A stretch of 64,000 nt of DNA from Mycolicibacterium sp. TUM20985 (GCF_030295745.1 NZ_AP027291.1:4402001-4466000), one strand, 5' to 3'. Counted from the stretch's first letter, positions 8,027-17,835 are shown. Numbers and translations: made by a program. The notes: a model not told the origin generated them from the letters alone.

Positions 8027-8110
8027 GCCGAATCACGGGCTGAACGCCCGAATCACGGGCTGAACGGCCGAATCACGGGCTGAACGGCCGAATCACGGGC
8101 TGAACGCCCA
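8027..8110. repeat. Four-copy 20-bp tandem repeat at the mrx1/nudC junction
   Basis: The unit GAATCACGGGCTGAACGGCC repeats with an exact 20-base period; its AATCACGGGC core starts at 8031, 8051, 8071 and 8091. The copy at 8091 contains the nudC stop codon and last residues (FSP-stop), so the array is a tandem duplication of the nudC 3' end into the intergenic DNA. Each unit boundary holds GGCCG and CGGCC arms that can pair. Confidence 0.9.
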
Positions 8111-9046
8111 CGACTCGATGATCTCCCTCGCAATCGAGATCGACCCCGGCAGCAGCAGACGCGACGGCGAGTCACTGCTCCAGTCGCCGTCGGCCAGTGC
8201 GTCGCGCACCTCCGCGCGGGTGAACCACGCCGCCTCCGCGATCTCACCGTCGCTGAAGACGAACTCCTGCTCCGGATCACCGAGCGCGTGGAAGCCGACC
8301 ATCAGCGAACGCGGGAACGGCCACGGCTGACTGCCGAGGTACGTCACGTCGCGGACGCTGAGCCCAATCTCCTCGGCCACCTCGCGCACGACGCAGCCCT
8401 CGAAGGACTCGCCCGCCTCGACGAATCCCGCGATCAGCGAGAACAGCCGTTCGGGCCAGACCGTCTGACGCGCCAGCACCGCCCGGTCGTGACCGTCGTG
8501 GATGAGGCAGATCACCGCTGGGTCCATGCGCGGGAATTCCTCGTGCCCGTTGTCAGGATTGATCCGCGACCAGCCGGCCTTGTGCGGCTTGGTCGGCGAG
8601 CCGTCGACCGCGCTGAAGCGTGCGCTGTCATGCCAATTCAGCAGCGCGGTGGCGGTCGCGACGAGTTGGGCGCTGATGTCGTCGAAGATGGCACCGGCCC
8701 GCCGCAGGTCGAGCACCTCGGATTCGGCGTGCGGATCCTCGGGGCCGTCGAGGGCGCCGCGCGTCGCCCACACGTGGCGGCCGTCCGGCATCCGACCGAG
8801 GAACACCGAGTGGTCGTCGGGTTTGGGCGAGTGCTTCAGCGCCTTGCCGAGCACCACCGCGCCGCCGGAGATCAGCACCTGGTTTCGCCGGTCGACCTTC
8901 AGCAGCAGCGCATCGCTCCACCCGGCCAGGGCGGCGTCGACGTCGGTCCGGAGTTCGTCGGCGCGGTCGGCGCCGATGCGCGACAGCAGGGGGACGTTTC
9001 GCAGGGTGAACCCGCCGAGCCCCTCGGTGCCGGTGGGGCGCGTCAA
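8093..9046 (-). CDS. nudC: NAD(H) pyrophosphatase NudC
   Basis: A Nudix hydrolase of 317 aa that cleaves NADH/NAD+ to NMN(H) and AMP, and in other bacteria decaps NAD-RNA. The Nudix box GFVEAGESFEGC with REVAEEIG (around 195-220) is intact, followed by the NADH pyrophosphatase signature SQPWPFPRS. The zinc-ribbon cysteines of E. coli NudC are absent; the equivalent stretch (about 140-170) has no CxxC pairs. The start is TTG at 9046, overlapping the stop of the potassium-channel gene as TTGA, so translation is probably coupled. The last codons are embedded in the tandem repeat at 8027-8110. Confidence 0.92.
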   Translation of the reverse strand: MTRPTGTEGLGGFTLRNVPLLSRIGADRADELRTDVDAALAGWSDALLLKVDRRNQVLISGGAVVLGKALKHSPKPDDHSVFLGRMPDGRHVWATRGALDGPEDPHAESEVLDLRRAGAIFDDISAQLVATATALLNWHDSARFSAVDGSPTKPHKAGWSRINPDNGHEEFPRMDPAVICLIHDGHDRAVLARQTVWPERLFSLIAGFVEAGESFEGCVVREVAEEIGLSVRDVTYLGSQPWPFPRSLMVGFHALGDPEQEFVFSDGEIAEAAWFTRAEVRDALADGDWSSDSPSRLLLPGSISIAREIIESWAFSP

Positions 9047-10122
9047 CGGTCGGCGTCCGCGTTGCGGATGTAGAGCAATCGGTCGCCGACCTCCATCGCG
9101 TCGGCCTCCGGCGCGTCGATCCTGAGCAGATTCCCCTCGCGCACCACCCCAAGCACGATCTCGGGTAGGTGACGGGCGGAACCGCCCACCTCCTTGGAGG
9201 TCACGTCGCGCTCCGCGATCGCGAATCCCGCGTCCGGCGTGAGGAGATCCTCGATCAGCTCGACCACCGTTGGGGTGTTCGCCGCCATCCCCAACAGCCG
9301 GCCCGCGGTCTCGGAGGACACCACGACCGAATCCGCGCCCGACTGCAGGAGCAGATGCTGGTTCTCCGACTCGCGGATCGAGGCGATGATCTTTGCGTTG
9401 GGCGCGAGCTCGCGGGCGGTCAGTGTGACGAGCACCGCGGTCGGGTCGCTGTTGGTGGCGACGACGATTGCCTTGGCGTGCTGAGCTCCGGCGAGCCTCA
9501 GCACGTCGGCCCGGTTGGCGTCGCCGCTGACGGTGACGAGACCGGCCTTGTCGGCCCGATCGAGGGCAGACCTGTCGGTATCCACCACGACGATCTCACC
9601 GCTCTTGGCGCCGTCGCCGATCATGGCCGAGACGGCCGTCTTGCCCTTGGTGCCGTAACCGATGACGACGATGTGGTCGCGCACTCTTCTCCTCCACTGC
9701 TGAATCTTGAGGGTCTGACGCGAAGCCTCCGTCAGGGTTTCCACGGTGGTGCCGATCAACACGATCAGGAAGGCCACGCGCAACGGCGTGATCACCAGCA
9801 CGTTGATCAACCGCGCGGACGGCGTGAACGGGGTGATGTCGCCGTACCCGGTGGTGGACAGGGACACCGTGGCGTAGTAGAAGCAGTCCAGGAAGGACAG
9901 CTCGTTGTCCTGGACGTCCCGGTATCCGTCGCGATCCAAGTAGACGATGAGGACTGCGGCGAACAGCGCGAGCAACGCGTAGAGGAAGCGCATCGCGATC
10001 TTGCGGGCGGGGCTGACCGGCGTCTCGGGGATCCGCAGTGTTCCCACCAGCGCGTGGTCCGGCAGCGTGGTCAGCGTCTGATCGAGCGCCTCCATGCGGC
10101 GACGCAATCTACCCTTGGCCAC
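9043..10122 (-). CDS. Potassium channel with TrkA-N (RCK) domain
   Basis: A 359-aa two-helix ion channel subunit, Rv3200c type. TM1 spans about 32-52 (MRFLYALLALFAAVLIVYL). The pore segment has the selectivity filter TTGYGD (about 77-82), followed by TM2 (about 95-115). A cytoplasmic RCK NAD-binding domain follows with GYGTKGKTAVSA (about 145-156) and acidic VVVDTD. A C-terminal TrkA-C domain occupies the last 80 residues. The GTG start at 10122 (VAKGRLRRR) matches relatives; the open frame continues upstream into the divergent DoxX-like gene without homology. It is transcribed ahead of nudC with a TTGA overlap, suggesting a co-translated pair, though a functional link is not obvious. Confidence 0.9.
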   Translation of the reverse strand: MAKGRLRRRMEALDQTLTTLPDHALVGTLRIPETPVSPARKIAMRFLYALLALFAAVLIVYLDRDGYRDVQDNELSFLDCFYYATVSLSTTGYGDITPFTPSARLINVLVITPLRVAFLIVLIGTTVETLTEASRQTLKIQQWRRRVRDHIVVIGYGTKGKTAVSAMIGDGAKSGEIVVVDTDRSALDRADKAGLVTVSGDANRADVLRLAGAQHAKAIVVATNSDPTAVLVTLTARELAPNAKIIASIRESENQHLLLQSGADSVVVSSETAGRLLGMAANTPTVVELIEDLLTPDAGFAIAERDVTSKEVGGSARHLPEIVLGVVREGNLLRIDAPEADAMEVGDRLLYIRNADADR

Positions 10123-10167
10123 GAGGGCCCATCGTCCGCCCAACTCGCCGCACAGCACAATGTAACC

Positions 10168-10569
10168 ATGACGTCCCTGACAGCAGCATCCGACAAGGCA
10201 TCCAACGCGGCCACGGCGCAGCGAATGGGGGCGATGCTGGTGGGCATGGGCGTGCTCCACTTCGTGGCTCCCAAGCCGTTCGACACGATCGTGCCCGCCG
10301 AACTGCCAGGCAGCGCCCGGTTCTACACCCTGGCCTCCGGCGTCGCCGAGGCGGCGACCGGTGCGCTGCTGCTCACCCCGCGCACCCGCCGCATCGGGGC
10401 GCTCGCGGCGATCGCGCTCTACCTCGCCGTGTTCCCGGCGAACATCAACTCCGTCCGGGTGCTGTGGAACAAGGGGTGGGCCGCGCGCATCGGCACGATC
10501 GCCCGGCTGCCGCTGCAGATCCCGATGATCACCAGGGCGCTCAGGGTGTACCGCAACACTCCTCACTAG
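10168..10569 (+). CDS. DoxX-like small membrane protein
   Basis: A 133-aa integral membrane protein of the DoxX/MauE-like superfamily, with about four hydrophobic segments (roughly 20-38, 55-72, 80-98 and 108-125). It contains the family-like LHFVAPKPFDTIVP early and ALYLAVFPANINS later. Members are often linked to redox or thiol metabolism, but no partner is adjacent here. The ATG at 10168 begins 45 bases from the divergent potassium-channel gene. The stop shares a CTAG with the convergent adnB. I do not recall this gene at the M. tuberculosis locus, so it may be a lineage-specific insertion or loss. Confidence 0.8.
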   Translation: MTSLTAASDKASNAATAQRMGAMLVGMGVLHFVAPKPFDTIVPAELPGSARFYTLASGVAEAATGALLLTPRTRRIGALAAIALYLAVFPANINSVRVLWNKGWAARIGTIARLPLQIPMITRALRVYRNTPH

Positions 10570-13500
10570 GCGACCTTCAGTAGCTCGGCCAGTTCGGCGG
10601 CACCGGGCAGGGCGTCGGGTTCCACCGTTTGGCCGCTGCGCACGTAGTGGAACACTGCGCGCACCGAGTCGGGCGACACGCCTGCCGTCGCGGCCCAGGC
10701 CAGGCGGTAGACGGCGAGCTGAATGGCGTTGTGTTGCAACGCCTCCGGCGTGGCAGGCGGATCACCGGTCTTCCAGTCGACGACGGTGACGCTGCCGTCG
10801 CCCTCGGCGAACACCGCGTCGATCCGGCCGCGGACGACCGTGCCGCCGACCATGATGTCGAACGGCACCTCGACGTCGATGGGACTCCTCGCGGCCCACG
10901 ACGACACCGCGAACGCCTCCTGTAGTTCGGCGAGGCGCTCGGCCTCGACGCGTCCGAGTTCACCGTCCACCGCTCCCGGCAGGTCATCGAGATCGAACAA
11001 CCGCTCGGCGTGGAAGAACCGCTGCACCCAGTCGTGGAAGGCCGTGCCGAGCAGCGCCTGCGGGTCGGGGCGGACGGGCAGACGACGCTGCAGCCGCTCC
11101 AGCGCACCGGTGCGGTTGCGACCGAGGTCGACCAGCGCGCTCACCGACAGGTGCGGCGGCAGAACGGGTGTCGGCCGTGCGAGGGCGCGCGCCCGTTCGG
11201 CGAGGAGGGCATCGACGTCGGTCGTCCAACCTTCGACGTCCCCGTCCCCCGTCGCCTCGGGCGACGGTCCGGCTGCCATCGCCGCGGCCACCAGATGGGC
11301 CCCGCGGTCGACGTGTGCGCGACCGCCACCGGACGGGTCGACCGGCCACGACCGCTCGATCACGACGTCGCGCAGCGGGTTCACGTCGCCGTCGGCGGGA
11401 GCAGGGGCCCAGTGCTCGACGACTCCGCACGGATCCCTCGCGGCAGCAGCCCGGTCGATCACGTCCTTGATCTCGACGAGGAAGTCCGACGGTCCGCGAG
11501 GTTTCGACTCCGTGGCGCCCCAGTGATGCCCGGACAGCAGCAAGGTGTCCTCGGCGCGGGTGAGAGCGACGTACAGCAGTCGGCGCTCCTCGTCGGTGCG
11601 GCGCTGATCCAGAGTCTTGCGGTGGGCGGCGATCTTGTCGCCCAGCGCCTTTCGATCGTTGACGTCGGAGGTGTCGAGCACGGGTACGCCGTGTTCGGAC
11701 ACCGAGACGCGGTCACCCCGCAGCAGCGGCGGCAGGTCCCCGGCGTCGGTGAGCCACGTCCTCGCCGAGCCCGTTGACGGGAACACCCGACCGCTCAGAT
11801 GCGGTACGGCGACGACCTGCCATTCCAGACCCTTGGCAGCGTGGACCGTCAAGATCTGCACGCGCTCCTTCGACACGGTGAGCTCTGCCGGCGCCAGGCC
11901 GTTCTCCACCTCCATCGCGGCGTCCAGGAACGCGAGCAGTCCGGCGACCGACGCCGAGGGTCTGGCCGCGAACTCGGCGACGACGTCGGAGAACGCGTCG
12001 AGATGTTCGGTGCCACACCACCCGGCCGAAACCGTCTGCGCGGCCCGGACTTCGGCGTCGATACCGAGCATCCACCTGATCTCGCCCACCAGGTCGGGCA
12101 AGGGGTGGTGCAGCTGGGCGCGCAGCGCCGTCAACTCACGGCAGAGCGCGACGATCCGCTGGTAGCCGGCGGGTGAGTACCGGTCGGGACGGCCCGGGTC
12201 GCAGATGGCGTCGGCCAGGCATGCCCTGTCGGCGTCGGGCCCGGCGGTCGCGACGATGTGTGCAGTCGACGATCTGTCCACGCTGGACTTCGCGGCGGCG
12301 TCGAGTTCCACCGCGCGGCGCCACAGCGCGGTCACGTCGGCGGCACCCAGCCGCCAGCGCGGGCCGGTCAGCACGCGCATCGCGGCGGAGCCCGCGGTCG
12401 GGTCGGCGGTCAGGCGCAGCATCGCCACGACATCGGCCACCTCGGCCACCGACAGCAGACCGGAGAGTCCTACCACCTCCACCGGTACGCCACGGGCGGT
12501 GAGCGCCTCGGCGATCGGCGCGGCGTCCGCGTTGCGACGGACCAGCACGGCTGTCGTGGGCACGTCGGCTCCCGACTCGAGGGCGCCATGGTAGATCCCC
12601 GCCAAGTGGTCGGCGAGCCAATTCCTCTCGACGCCAACGTCGTTGAGGAGCCCGCACCGGATGGTTCCGGGCTGCGCCCCCGGGCGGGGCAGCAGCTCGC
12701 GGACGGCCACCGAACGGCGCCGCGCCTCGGCCGAGACCGCATTGGCGAGCCGCAGCGCGCGCGGCGGGTTGCGCCAGCTGGTGCGCAGTTCCAATGTCGG
12801 CGCAGGGGTGCCGTCGGACAGGCAGAAGTCGGTGGTGAACCGGGGCAGGTTGGTCGCCGAGGCGCCGCGCCAGCCATAGATCGATTGGATCGGATCACCC
12901 ACGGCCGTCAGCGCCAGGTCGTCGTCGACACCGCCCCCGAACAACGACGACAGCGCCACCCGCTGGGCGTGCCCGGTGTCCTGATACTCGTCGAGGAGCA
13001 CCACCCGATAGCGTTGGCGCAGTTGCTCACCGACCTGAGGGAACGTGACGGCAAGTCGGGCCGCCGCCGCCATCTGCATGCCGAAGTCCATGACGTTCTC
13101 GGCGCGCATCCGGTCGTGCAGGGCGTCGATCAGCGGGACGAGCTCGGTGCGCTCGGTCTGAGTGGCCAGCATCTTCAGCAGTGCCTGACTGGGCCCGGAA
13201 TCACGCTGCCGGGGACCGGCGGGCAGGGTGTGCACCAACCGTTCGAGTTCGACGTGCGTGTCGCGCAACTGATCGGTGTCGACGAGGTGTTCGGCCAGCT
13301 GACCCGCCAGACGCAACACCATCGCCGTGACGGTGGCCGGGGACTTCTCGGTTCGCATCTCTGCGGGGTGGTCGCATACCACGCGAAAGGCCAACTGCCA
13401 CAGCTCCGTTGCGCCGATCAGTCGGCTCGACGGCTCCACCGGAAGCAGCAGCCCGTGCTCACGCAGCAGCGTGCCCGCAAATGCGTGATAGGTCCCGATC

Positions 13501-13823
13501 GACGGATGCTCGTCCACGTCGGCCCGGTCGCCGGGAACCAGCCCCGCTCCCGAGAGCCGGGCCAGCCTGGTACGTACCCGCCGCAGCAGCTGACCAGCCG
13601 CCTTGCGGGTGAACGTCAGGCCGAGCACCTCACCGGGTCGGGCGTACCCGTTGGCGACGAGCCAGACGACGCGGGCGGCCATCGTCTCGGTCTTGCCCGC
13701 CCCCGCGCCGGCGATCACGACCAATGGGCCCGGTGGCGCAGCGATCACGGCGGCCTGCTCATCGGTGGGCGCGAAGAGACCGAGCGCCTCGGCCAGGTCG
13801 AACGGGCTGTAGCGGTCGGTCAC
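10566..13823 (-). CDS. adnB: AdnB helicase-nuclease subunit
   Basis: The 1085-aa AdnB subunit of the mycobacterial AdnAB complex, which resects double-strand breaks for recombination. The N-terminal UvrD-type motor has Walker A AGAGAGKTETM (about 45-55), motif II DEYQDTGHAQ, motif III GDPIQSIYGWRGA and motif VI YVALTRAEDTLLLSG. A C-terminal RecB-type nuclease module has VVDWKTGDPP and the downstream QLAVYRLAW helix (about 1025-1055). The AdnB nuclease lacks the cysteine cluster seen in AdnA. The GTG start at 13823 has GGGAGG 7 bases upstream and overlaps the adnA stop as GTGA. In the published complex AdnB is the leading motor. Confidence 0.95.
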   Translation of the reverse strand: MTDRYSPFDLAEALGLFAPTDEQAAVIAAPPGPLVVIAGAGAGKTETMAARVVWLVANGYARPGEVLGLTFTRKAAGQLLRRVRTRLARLSGAGLVPGDRADVDEHPSIGTYHAFAGTLLREHGLLLPVEPSSRLIGATELWQLAFRVVCDHPAEMRTEKSPATVTAMVLRLAGQLAEHLVDTDQLRDTHVELERLVHTLPAGPRQRDSGPSQALLKMLATQTERTELVPLIDALHDRMRAENVMDFGMQMAAAARLAVTFPQVGEQLRQRYRVVLLDEYQDTGHAQRVALSSLFGGGVDDDLALTAVGDPIQSIYGWRGASATNLPRFTTDFCLSDGTPAPTLELRTSWRNPPRALRLANAVSAEARRRSVAVRELLPRPGAQPGTIRCGLLNDVGVERNWLADHLAGIYHGALESGADVPTTAVLVRRNADAAPIAEALTARGVPVEVVGLSGLLSVAEVADVVAMLRLTADPTAGSAAMRVLTGPRWRLGAADVTALWRRAVELDAAAKSSVDRSSTAHIVATAGPDADRACLADAICDPGRPDRYSPAGYQRIVALCRELTALRAQLHHPLPDLVGEIRWMLGIDAEVRAAQTVSAGWCGTEHLDAFSDVVAEFAARPSASVAGLLAFLDAAMEVENGLAPAELTVSKERVQILTVHAAKGLEWQVVAVPHLSGRVFPSTGSARTWLTDAGDLPPLLRGDRVSVSEHGVPVLDTSDVNDRKALGDKIAAHRKTLDQRRTDEERRLLYVALTRAEDTLLLSGHHWGATESKPRGPSDFLVEIKDVIDRAAAARDPCGVVEHWAPAPADGDVNPLRDVVIERSWPVDPSGGGRAHVDRGAHLVAAAMAAGPSPEATGDGDVEGWTTDVDALLAERARALARPTPVLPPHLSVSALVDLGRNRTGALERLQRRLPVRPDPQALLGTAFHDWVQRFFHAERLFDLDDLPGAVDGELGRVEAERLAELQEAFAVSSWAARSPIDVEVPFDIMVGGTVVRGRIDAVFAEGDGSVTVVDWKTGDPPATPEALQHNAIQLAVYRLAWAATAGVSPDSVRAVFHYVRSGQTVEPDALPGAAELAELLKVA

Positions 13824-16800
13824 GAGCGTCCTCCCGACGCGGCCTGGGCGGGACACATCGCGCGCACCGGGCAGTGCGCGCAGCCGTCGTTGACGCGGGC
13901 CACGAACTTCGGGCCCTGCGTAGCGCCCGCGGCCTGCCGGACCCGATCGCGCCACTCGTCGCGACCGTCGAACGTCATCGGGTTCTGGTCGCGTTCGGTG
14001 GCACCCGCCGCACCGATCTTGCCGAGGTACACCAGCCGACCGCCGCCGGCTTCGTCACCCTGGGGCAGAACGCCTTCGGCGATCGCGAGCTGGTACATGG
14101 CGAGCTGAGCGTGCCGCTGCGCATCGTCCTTGCTGACCGGACTCTTGCCGGTCTTGACGTCGACGACGACGAGCCTGCCCTCGGCGTCGCGCTCCAACCT
14201 GTCGACGCGGCCGCGGACCCGCACGCCCGGCTGGCCGGCATCCGCGGCTGCCACGACCCCGTCGACGTCGACCTCGGTGCCCACCTCGGTGAGCTCGTGG
14301 CGCGTCCTGGCCCGCCACTCGAGGAACGCGGTCAGCATCATCCGGTGGCGATCCAGTTCGTTCGCCGCATGCCATTGAGCGTCGAAGGGCAGTCCCGCCC
14401 ATACCGATTCGAGCTCCGCCAGCATCTGCCCCTCGGTCTTGAGCGGATCGGATACCAACGCGTGCACCAGGGTCCCGAGCGCGGAGCGCACGTCACGGCC
14501 ATCGCTGCCGCCGTGACGTTCCAGCAACCAGCGCAGCGGGCAGTCGGCGAGCGTCTGCACGGTGGAGGGGGACAGCGTCACGACGTGCCCGTCGTCGGCC
14601 CACAGCGGCTGCTCGGTCGACGCGGTGGTGGTGGCATACCATTGGGCCGGCGCGGACCCCGGCACCCCCGCCTCGGCCAACCGGGCCAATTGCGCTGCAG
14701 CACAGGCACGCACCGCGTCCTCGACCGCACCCTCGGGCGCACACGCCACCGCGCGCAACCTGCCCACCACTGCGGACGGCGCAAGCACTCGCGGCGCGCG
14801 GAGCGGCTCGGCGTTCTCATCGGGACGCTCCGTCGCCAACGCCATCAGCTCGTCACAGAACGGCGAGGGCAGCATCGCGTCGTCACCCTGGTCTCCGTCG
14901 ACGGCGGTCACCAGCACGCGCGTGCGCGCCCGGCCGAGCGCGGCGATCAACAGCCGGCGCTCCTCGGCGAGCAGCGGCGCCCGGGTGGAGGTGCCGTCGG
15001 CGATACCGTCGAGAACGTCCACCAGCTGCTGGGTGGCGAGCACTCCCCCGCGCGGAACGACGTTGGGCCACAACCCTTCCTGAAGTCCCGCGATCACGAC
15101 GAAGTCCCATTCGCGGCCGAGGGCGCCATGCGCCGAGAGCAGGGTGACCGCCTCACCGGGGCGAGCGGTCCCGCCGTCGGCCGGGGGCAGCACCATCGCC
15201 CGGACGTGGTCGACGACGCCGGTCAGCGAGGCCCCCGTGGTGTGGGTGACGTACTGCTCGGCGACGTCGAACAGCGCCGTGACGCCGTCGAGGTCGCGGC
15301 CTGCCTGGACCCCGACGGTCCCGGTCCGCTCGGCCAACGTCAGCCACCGCCGCTGCAACCCGGTGTGATGCCACGCCTGCCACAGCGTGAACCGGGGATC
15401 CGACCCGTCGGCGTCGCTGCGGCGCGCCGCGGCCAGCACCTTGCGAACGCGCTTGAGAGCCCTGGCCAATTGGTCGGGCACGTCACCGCCGACGGGTAGG
15501 TCGGGATCGAGGGCATCGACGAGCAGGGCTCCGAACTCGCGCGGCGGGTGGTCGGAGTCCGCGCGGCGCAGGGTGCGTCGCAACTGCCGCAGCGACACCG
15601 GGTCCACCCGGCCGATCGGCCCAGTCAGCAGCGTCAGGGCGCGGTCGCCGTCGAGACCGTCGGCGATGACGTCGAGCACCGTCAGCAGTGCGGCCACCGC
15701 CGGTTGCCCGGCCAGCGGACCCGTCGACGCCTGCTGGTCGACGGGGACCCCCGCGGCGGTCAGCGCCCGCGTGAGCGCGGCTCCGGCGCGCGGCACCGAC
15801 CGGACGATGACCGCCATCTGCGACCACGGCACGCCGTCGACGAGGTGTGCCCGACGCAAGGCGTCGGCGATCGCGGAGGATTCGGCCCGTTCGGACGCAG
15901 TGATGCGCACTGCCAGCGACCCCGCGCGATCATTGGCGGCGGTCAGGCTCCTGGCGTCGTCGACCCCCGGTAGCCGCGTGGCGAGTCCGGTGACGGCTCG
16001 CGCGACGGCGGAGGCGCAGCGGTGCGACTCGGTGAGGATGACCGTGGGGTGGTCACCGTCGCCGAGCAGCGCGGGATCGGCACCGCGGTAGCCGAACACC
16101 GACTGGTTCGGATCGCCGGCGATCAGCGCGAGGTCGGCGCCCGCCGCCAGCACCCGTACCAGCAGCGCGGCCTGAGGGTCGAGGTTCTGCGCGTCGTCGA
16201 CCAGGAGCAGACGAATTCGGCCCCGCTCGGCGGCCAGCAGGTCGGGGTCGGCGGCGAAGGCCTCGAGGGCAGCGCCGACCAACTCGGCTGCCCCCAGCGC
16301 GGGGACGGTGGCCTGCGGTGCCGCCATGCCGACCGCCGAGCGGAGCAGCATGACCTGCTCGTACACCTGCGCGAACCGACCCGCCGCCACCCACTCGTCC
16401 CGCCCCGCCCGGCGGCCGATGCGTTGCAGCGCAGCGGGTTCCACACCGCGCTCGGTACAGCGCGCCAAGAGATCGCGCAGCTCGTTGGCGAACCCGACCG
16501 TGCCCAGCGCCGGCATCAGATGCCGGGGCCACCGCACCGAGGCGTCGGCGCCGTCTTCGAGATCGCCAGCGAGCAGCTCGCGGATGATGCCGTCCTGCTC
16601 GGCGCTGGTGATCAACCGTGGCGGCGGATCGCCGTTGCGCTGCGCGGCCAGCTTGAGCACCGCGAAGGCGTACGAGTGGACGGTGCGGATCATCGGTTCG
16701 CGCACCGCGCAGCGCCTGGGCCCGCCCAGCAGCGCCGCCGTCACCGTGGCGCGGGCCAGTGCGCTGAGCTTCGCCGAACCGGTCAGCAACAGAACGGATT

Positions 16801-16951
16801 CCGGATCGGTCCCGGCGGCGATGCGCTGCGCCGCGGTGTCGACGAGCAGCGTGCTCTTCCCCGTGCCAGGCCCACCGACCACGCGCACGGTGCCACGGAG
16901 ACCGGGGTCGGTCAGCGCGGTGGGCGACAGTGCGGTTCGCGGTGAGGGCAT
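13820..16951 (-). CDS. adnA: AdnA helicase-nuclease subunit
   Basis: The 1043-aa AdnA subunit, partner of AdnB. Walker A GGPGTGKSTLLVD is near residue 28. Motif II is the divergent DDAQNLDPQ rather than DExQD, consistent with a less dominant motor. Motif VI ALGRARTRVLVTAV is present. The C-terminal nuclease has VVDVKTGKSP and QLAMYQLAI. Its iron-sulfur cluster ligands are visible as one upstream Cys (ADCPLRWLLE) and three in CAHCPVRAMCPAQ near the end, the AddB-type pattern. ATG 16951 gives a length close to the 1045 aa of M. smegmatis AdnA. It is first in an adnA-adnB operon with a four-base overlap. Confidence 0.95.
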   Translation of the reverse strand: MPSPRTALSPTALTDPGLRGTVRVVGGPGTGKSTLLVDTAAQRIAAGTDPESVLLLTGSAKLSALARATVTAALLGGPRRCAVREPMIRTVHSYAFAVLKLAAQRNGDPPPRLITSAEQDGIIRELLAGDLEDGADASVRWPRHLMPALGTVGFANELRDLLARCTERGVEPAALQRIGRRAGRDEWVAAGRFAQVYEQVMLLRSAVGMAAPQATVPALGAAELVGAALEAFAADPDLLAAERGRIRLLLVDDAQNLDPQAALLVRVLAAGADLALIAGDPNQSVFGYRGADPALLGDGDHPTVILTESHRCASAVARAVTGLATRLPGVDDARSLTAANDRAGSLAVRITASERAESSAIADALRRAHLVDGVPWSQMAVIVRSVPRAGAALTRALTAAGVPVDQQASTGPLAGQPAVAALLTVLDVIADGLDGDRALTLLTGPIGRVDPVSLRQLRRTLRRADSDHPPREFGALLVDALDPDLPVGGDVPDQLARALKRVRKVLAAARRSDADGSDPRFTLWQAWHHTGLQRRWLTLAERTGTVGVQAGRDLDGVTALFDVAEQYVTHTTGASLTGVVDHVRAMVLPPADGGTARPGEAVTLLSAHGALGREWDFVVIAGLQEGLWPNVVPRGGVLATQQLVDVLDGIADGTSTRAPLLAEERRLLIAALGRARTRVLVTAVDGDQGDDAMLPSPFCDELMALATERPDENAEPLRAPRVLAPSAVVGRLRAVACAPEGAVEDAVRACAAAQLARLAEAGVPGSAPAQWYATTTASTEQPLWADDGHVVTLSPSTVQTLADCPLRWLLERHGGSDGRDVRSALGTLVHALVSDPLKTEGQMLAELESVWAGLPFDAQWHAANELDRHRMMLTAFLEWRARTRHELTEVGTEVDVDGVVAAADAGQPGVRVRGRVDRLERDAEGRLVVVDVKTGKSPVSKDDAQRHAQLAMYQLAIAEGVLPQGDEAGGGRLVYLGKIGAAGATERDQNPMTFDGRDEWRDRVRQAAGATQGPKFVARVNDGCAHCPVRAMCPAQAASGGRS

Positions 16952-17050
16952 GACGACATGTCACCACGGGGGTACGACATTCGGTGGGCAGGAGCGGAGC
17001 GACGGGGGGAGGTCACAGCCGCGTCGGGCGCAGCTGGCAGCATCGACGAC

Positions 17051-17833
17051 GTGAACGACGTCCTGAACATACGGCGCTTCGGCCCGCAGAAGCCGGCGCA
17101 GATCCTGTTGATCCACGGCCTCACCGGACACGGCCAGCGCTGGGAGACCCTTGCCACGCAACACCTGCCGGAGTACGCGATCCGTGCGCCCGACCTGATC
17201 GGGCACGGCCGGTCGACGTGGGCGGCACCGTGGACCATCGACGCCAACGTGGCGGCGCTGGCCGGCCTCCTCGATGCCGAGGCGCAGGGTCCCGTCTGGG
17301 TCGTCGGACACTCGTTCGGCGGTGCGCTCGCGCTGAACTTGGCGTCCGCCCGGCCCGAGCTGGTGGCGGGCCTGGTGTTGCTCGACCCCGCGGTGGGCCT
17401 CGACGGCGACTGGATGCGCGAGATCGCCGACGCGATGCTGGCCTCCCCCGACTTCGCCGACCGCGCCGAGGCCCGGGCCGACAAGACGTCGGGTTCCTGG
17501 GGTGAGGTCGAGGCCTCGGAATTGGAACGCGAGCTCGACGAGCACCTCGTCGACCTGCCGAACGGCCGGGTCGGCTGGCGGATCGGCGTTCCCGCCATGA
17601 TGTCCTACTGGAGCGAGTTGGCACGCCCGATCACGCTGCCGCGCAAGGGAACACCGACCACCCTCGTCCGAGCCACTCGAACCACTCCCGCCTACGCCTC
17701 CGTCGAACTCATCGCGGCGCTCGGCGCTCGATTGGAGGACGACTTCAGCCTGGTGGACTTCGACTGCGATCACATGGTGGCGCAGGCCCGACCCGAGGAG
17801 ACCGCGGCCCTGATCCGCGAGCGGGTGGGCTAG
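17051..17833 (+). CDS. lipV: Alpha/beta-hydrolase (LipV-type esterase)
   Basis: A 260-aa alpha/beta-hydrolase. The oxyanion-hole motif HGLTGHG is at about 18-24, the nucleophile elbow GHSFGG near 87, and the terminal catalytic His lies in CDHMVAQ near 240. An acidic residue in the expected region (VRATRT to DFD) completes a plausible triad. No signal peptide is seen, so it is probably cytoplasmic. GTG 17051 (VNDVLNIRRFG) is preferred; the frame extends upstream to 16958 but the added residues look non-homologous. CAGCAT 7 bases before the GTG would suit a leaderless message. The next gene starts 2 bases after its stop, indicating an operon. The natural substrate is unknown. Confidence 0.88.
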   Translation: MNDVLNIRRFGPQKPAQILLIHGLTGHGQRWETLATQHLPEYAIRAPDLIGHGRSTWAAPWTIDANVAALAGLLDAEAQGPVWVVGHSFGGALALNLASARPELVAGLVLLDPAVGLDGDWMREIADAMLASPDFADRAEARADKTSGSWGEVEASELERELDEHLVDLPNGRVGWRIGVPAMMSYWSELARPITLPRKGTPTTLVRATRTTPAYASVELIAALGARLEDDFSLVDFDCDHMVAQARPEETAALIRERVG

Positions 17834-17835
17834 GG

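Noticed and set aside
12258..14108. Long plus-strand open frame opposite adnB/adnA
   Set aside because: Arg/Gly/Pro/His-rich shadow of the real genes, spans two CDSs, no recognisable domain.
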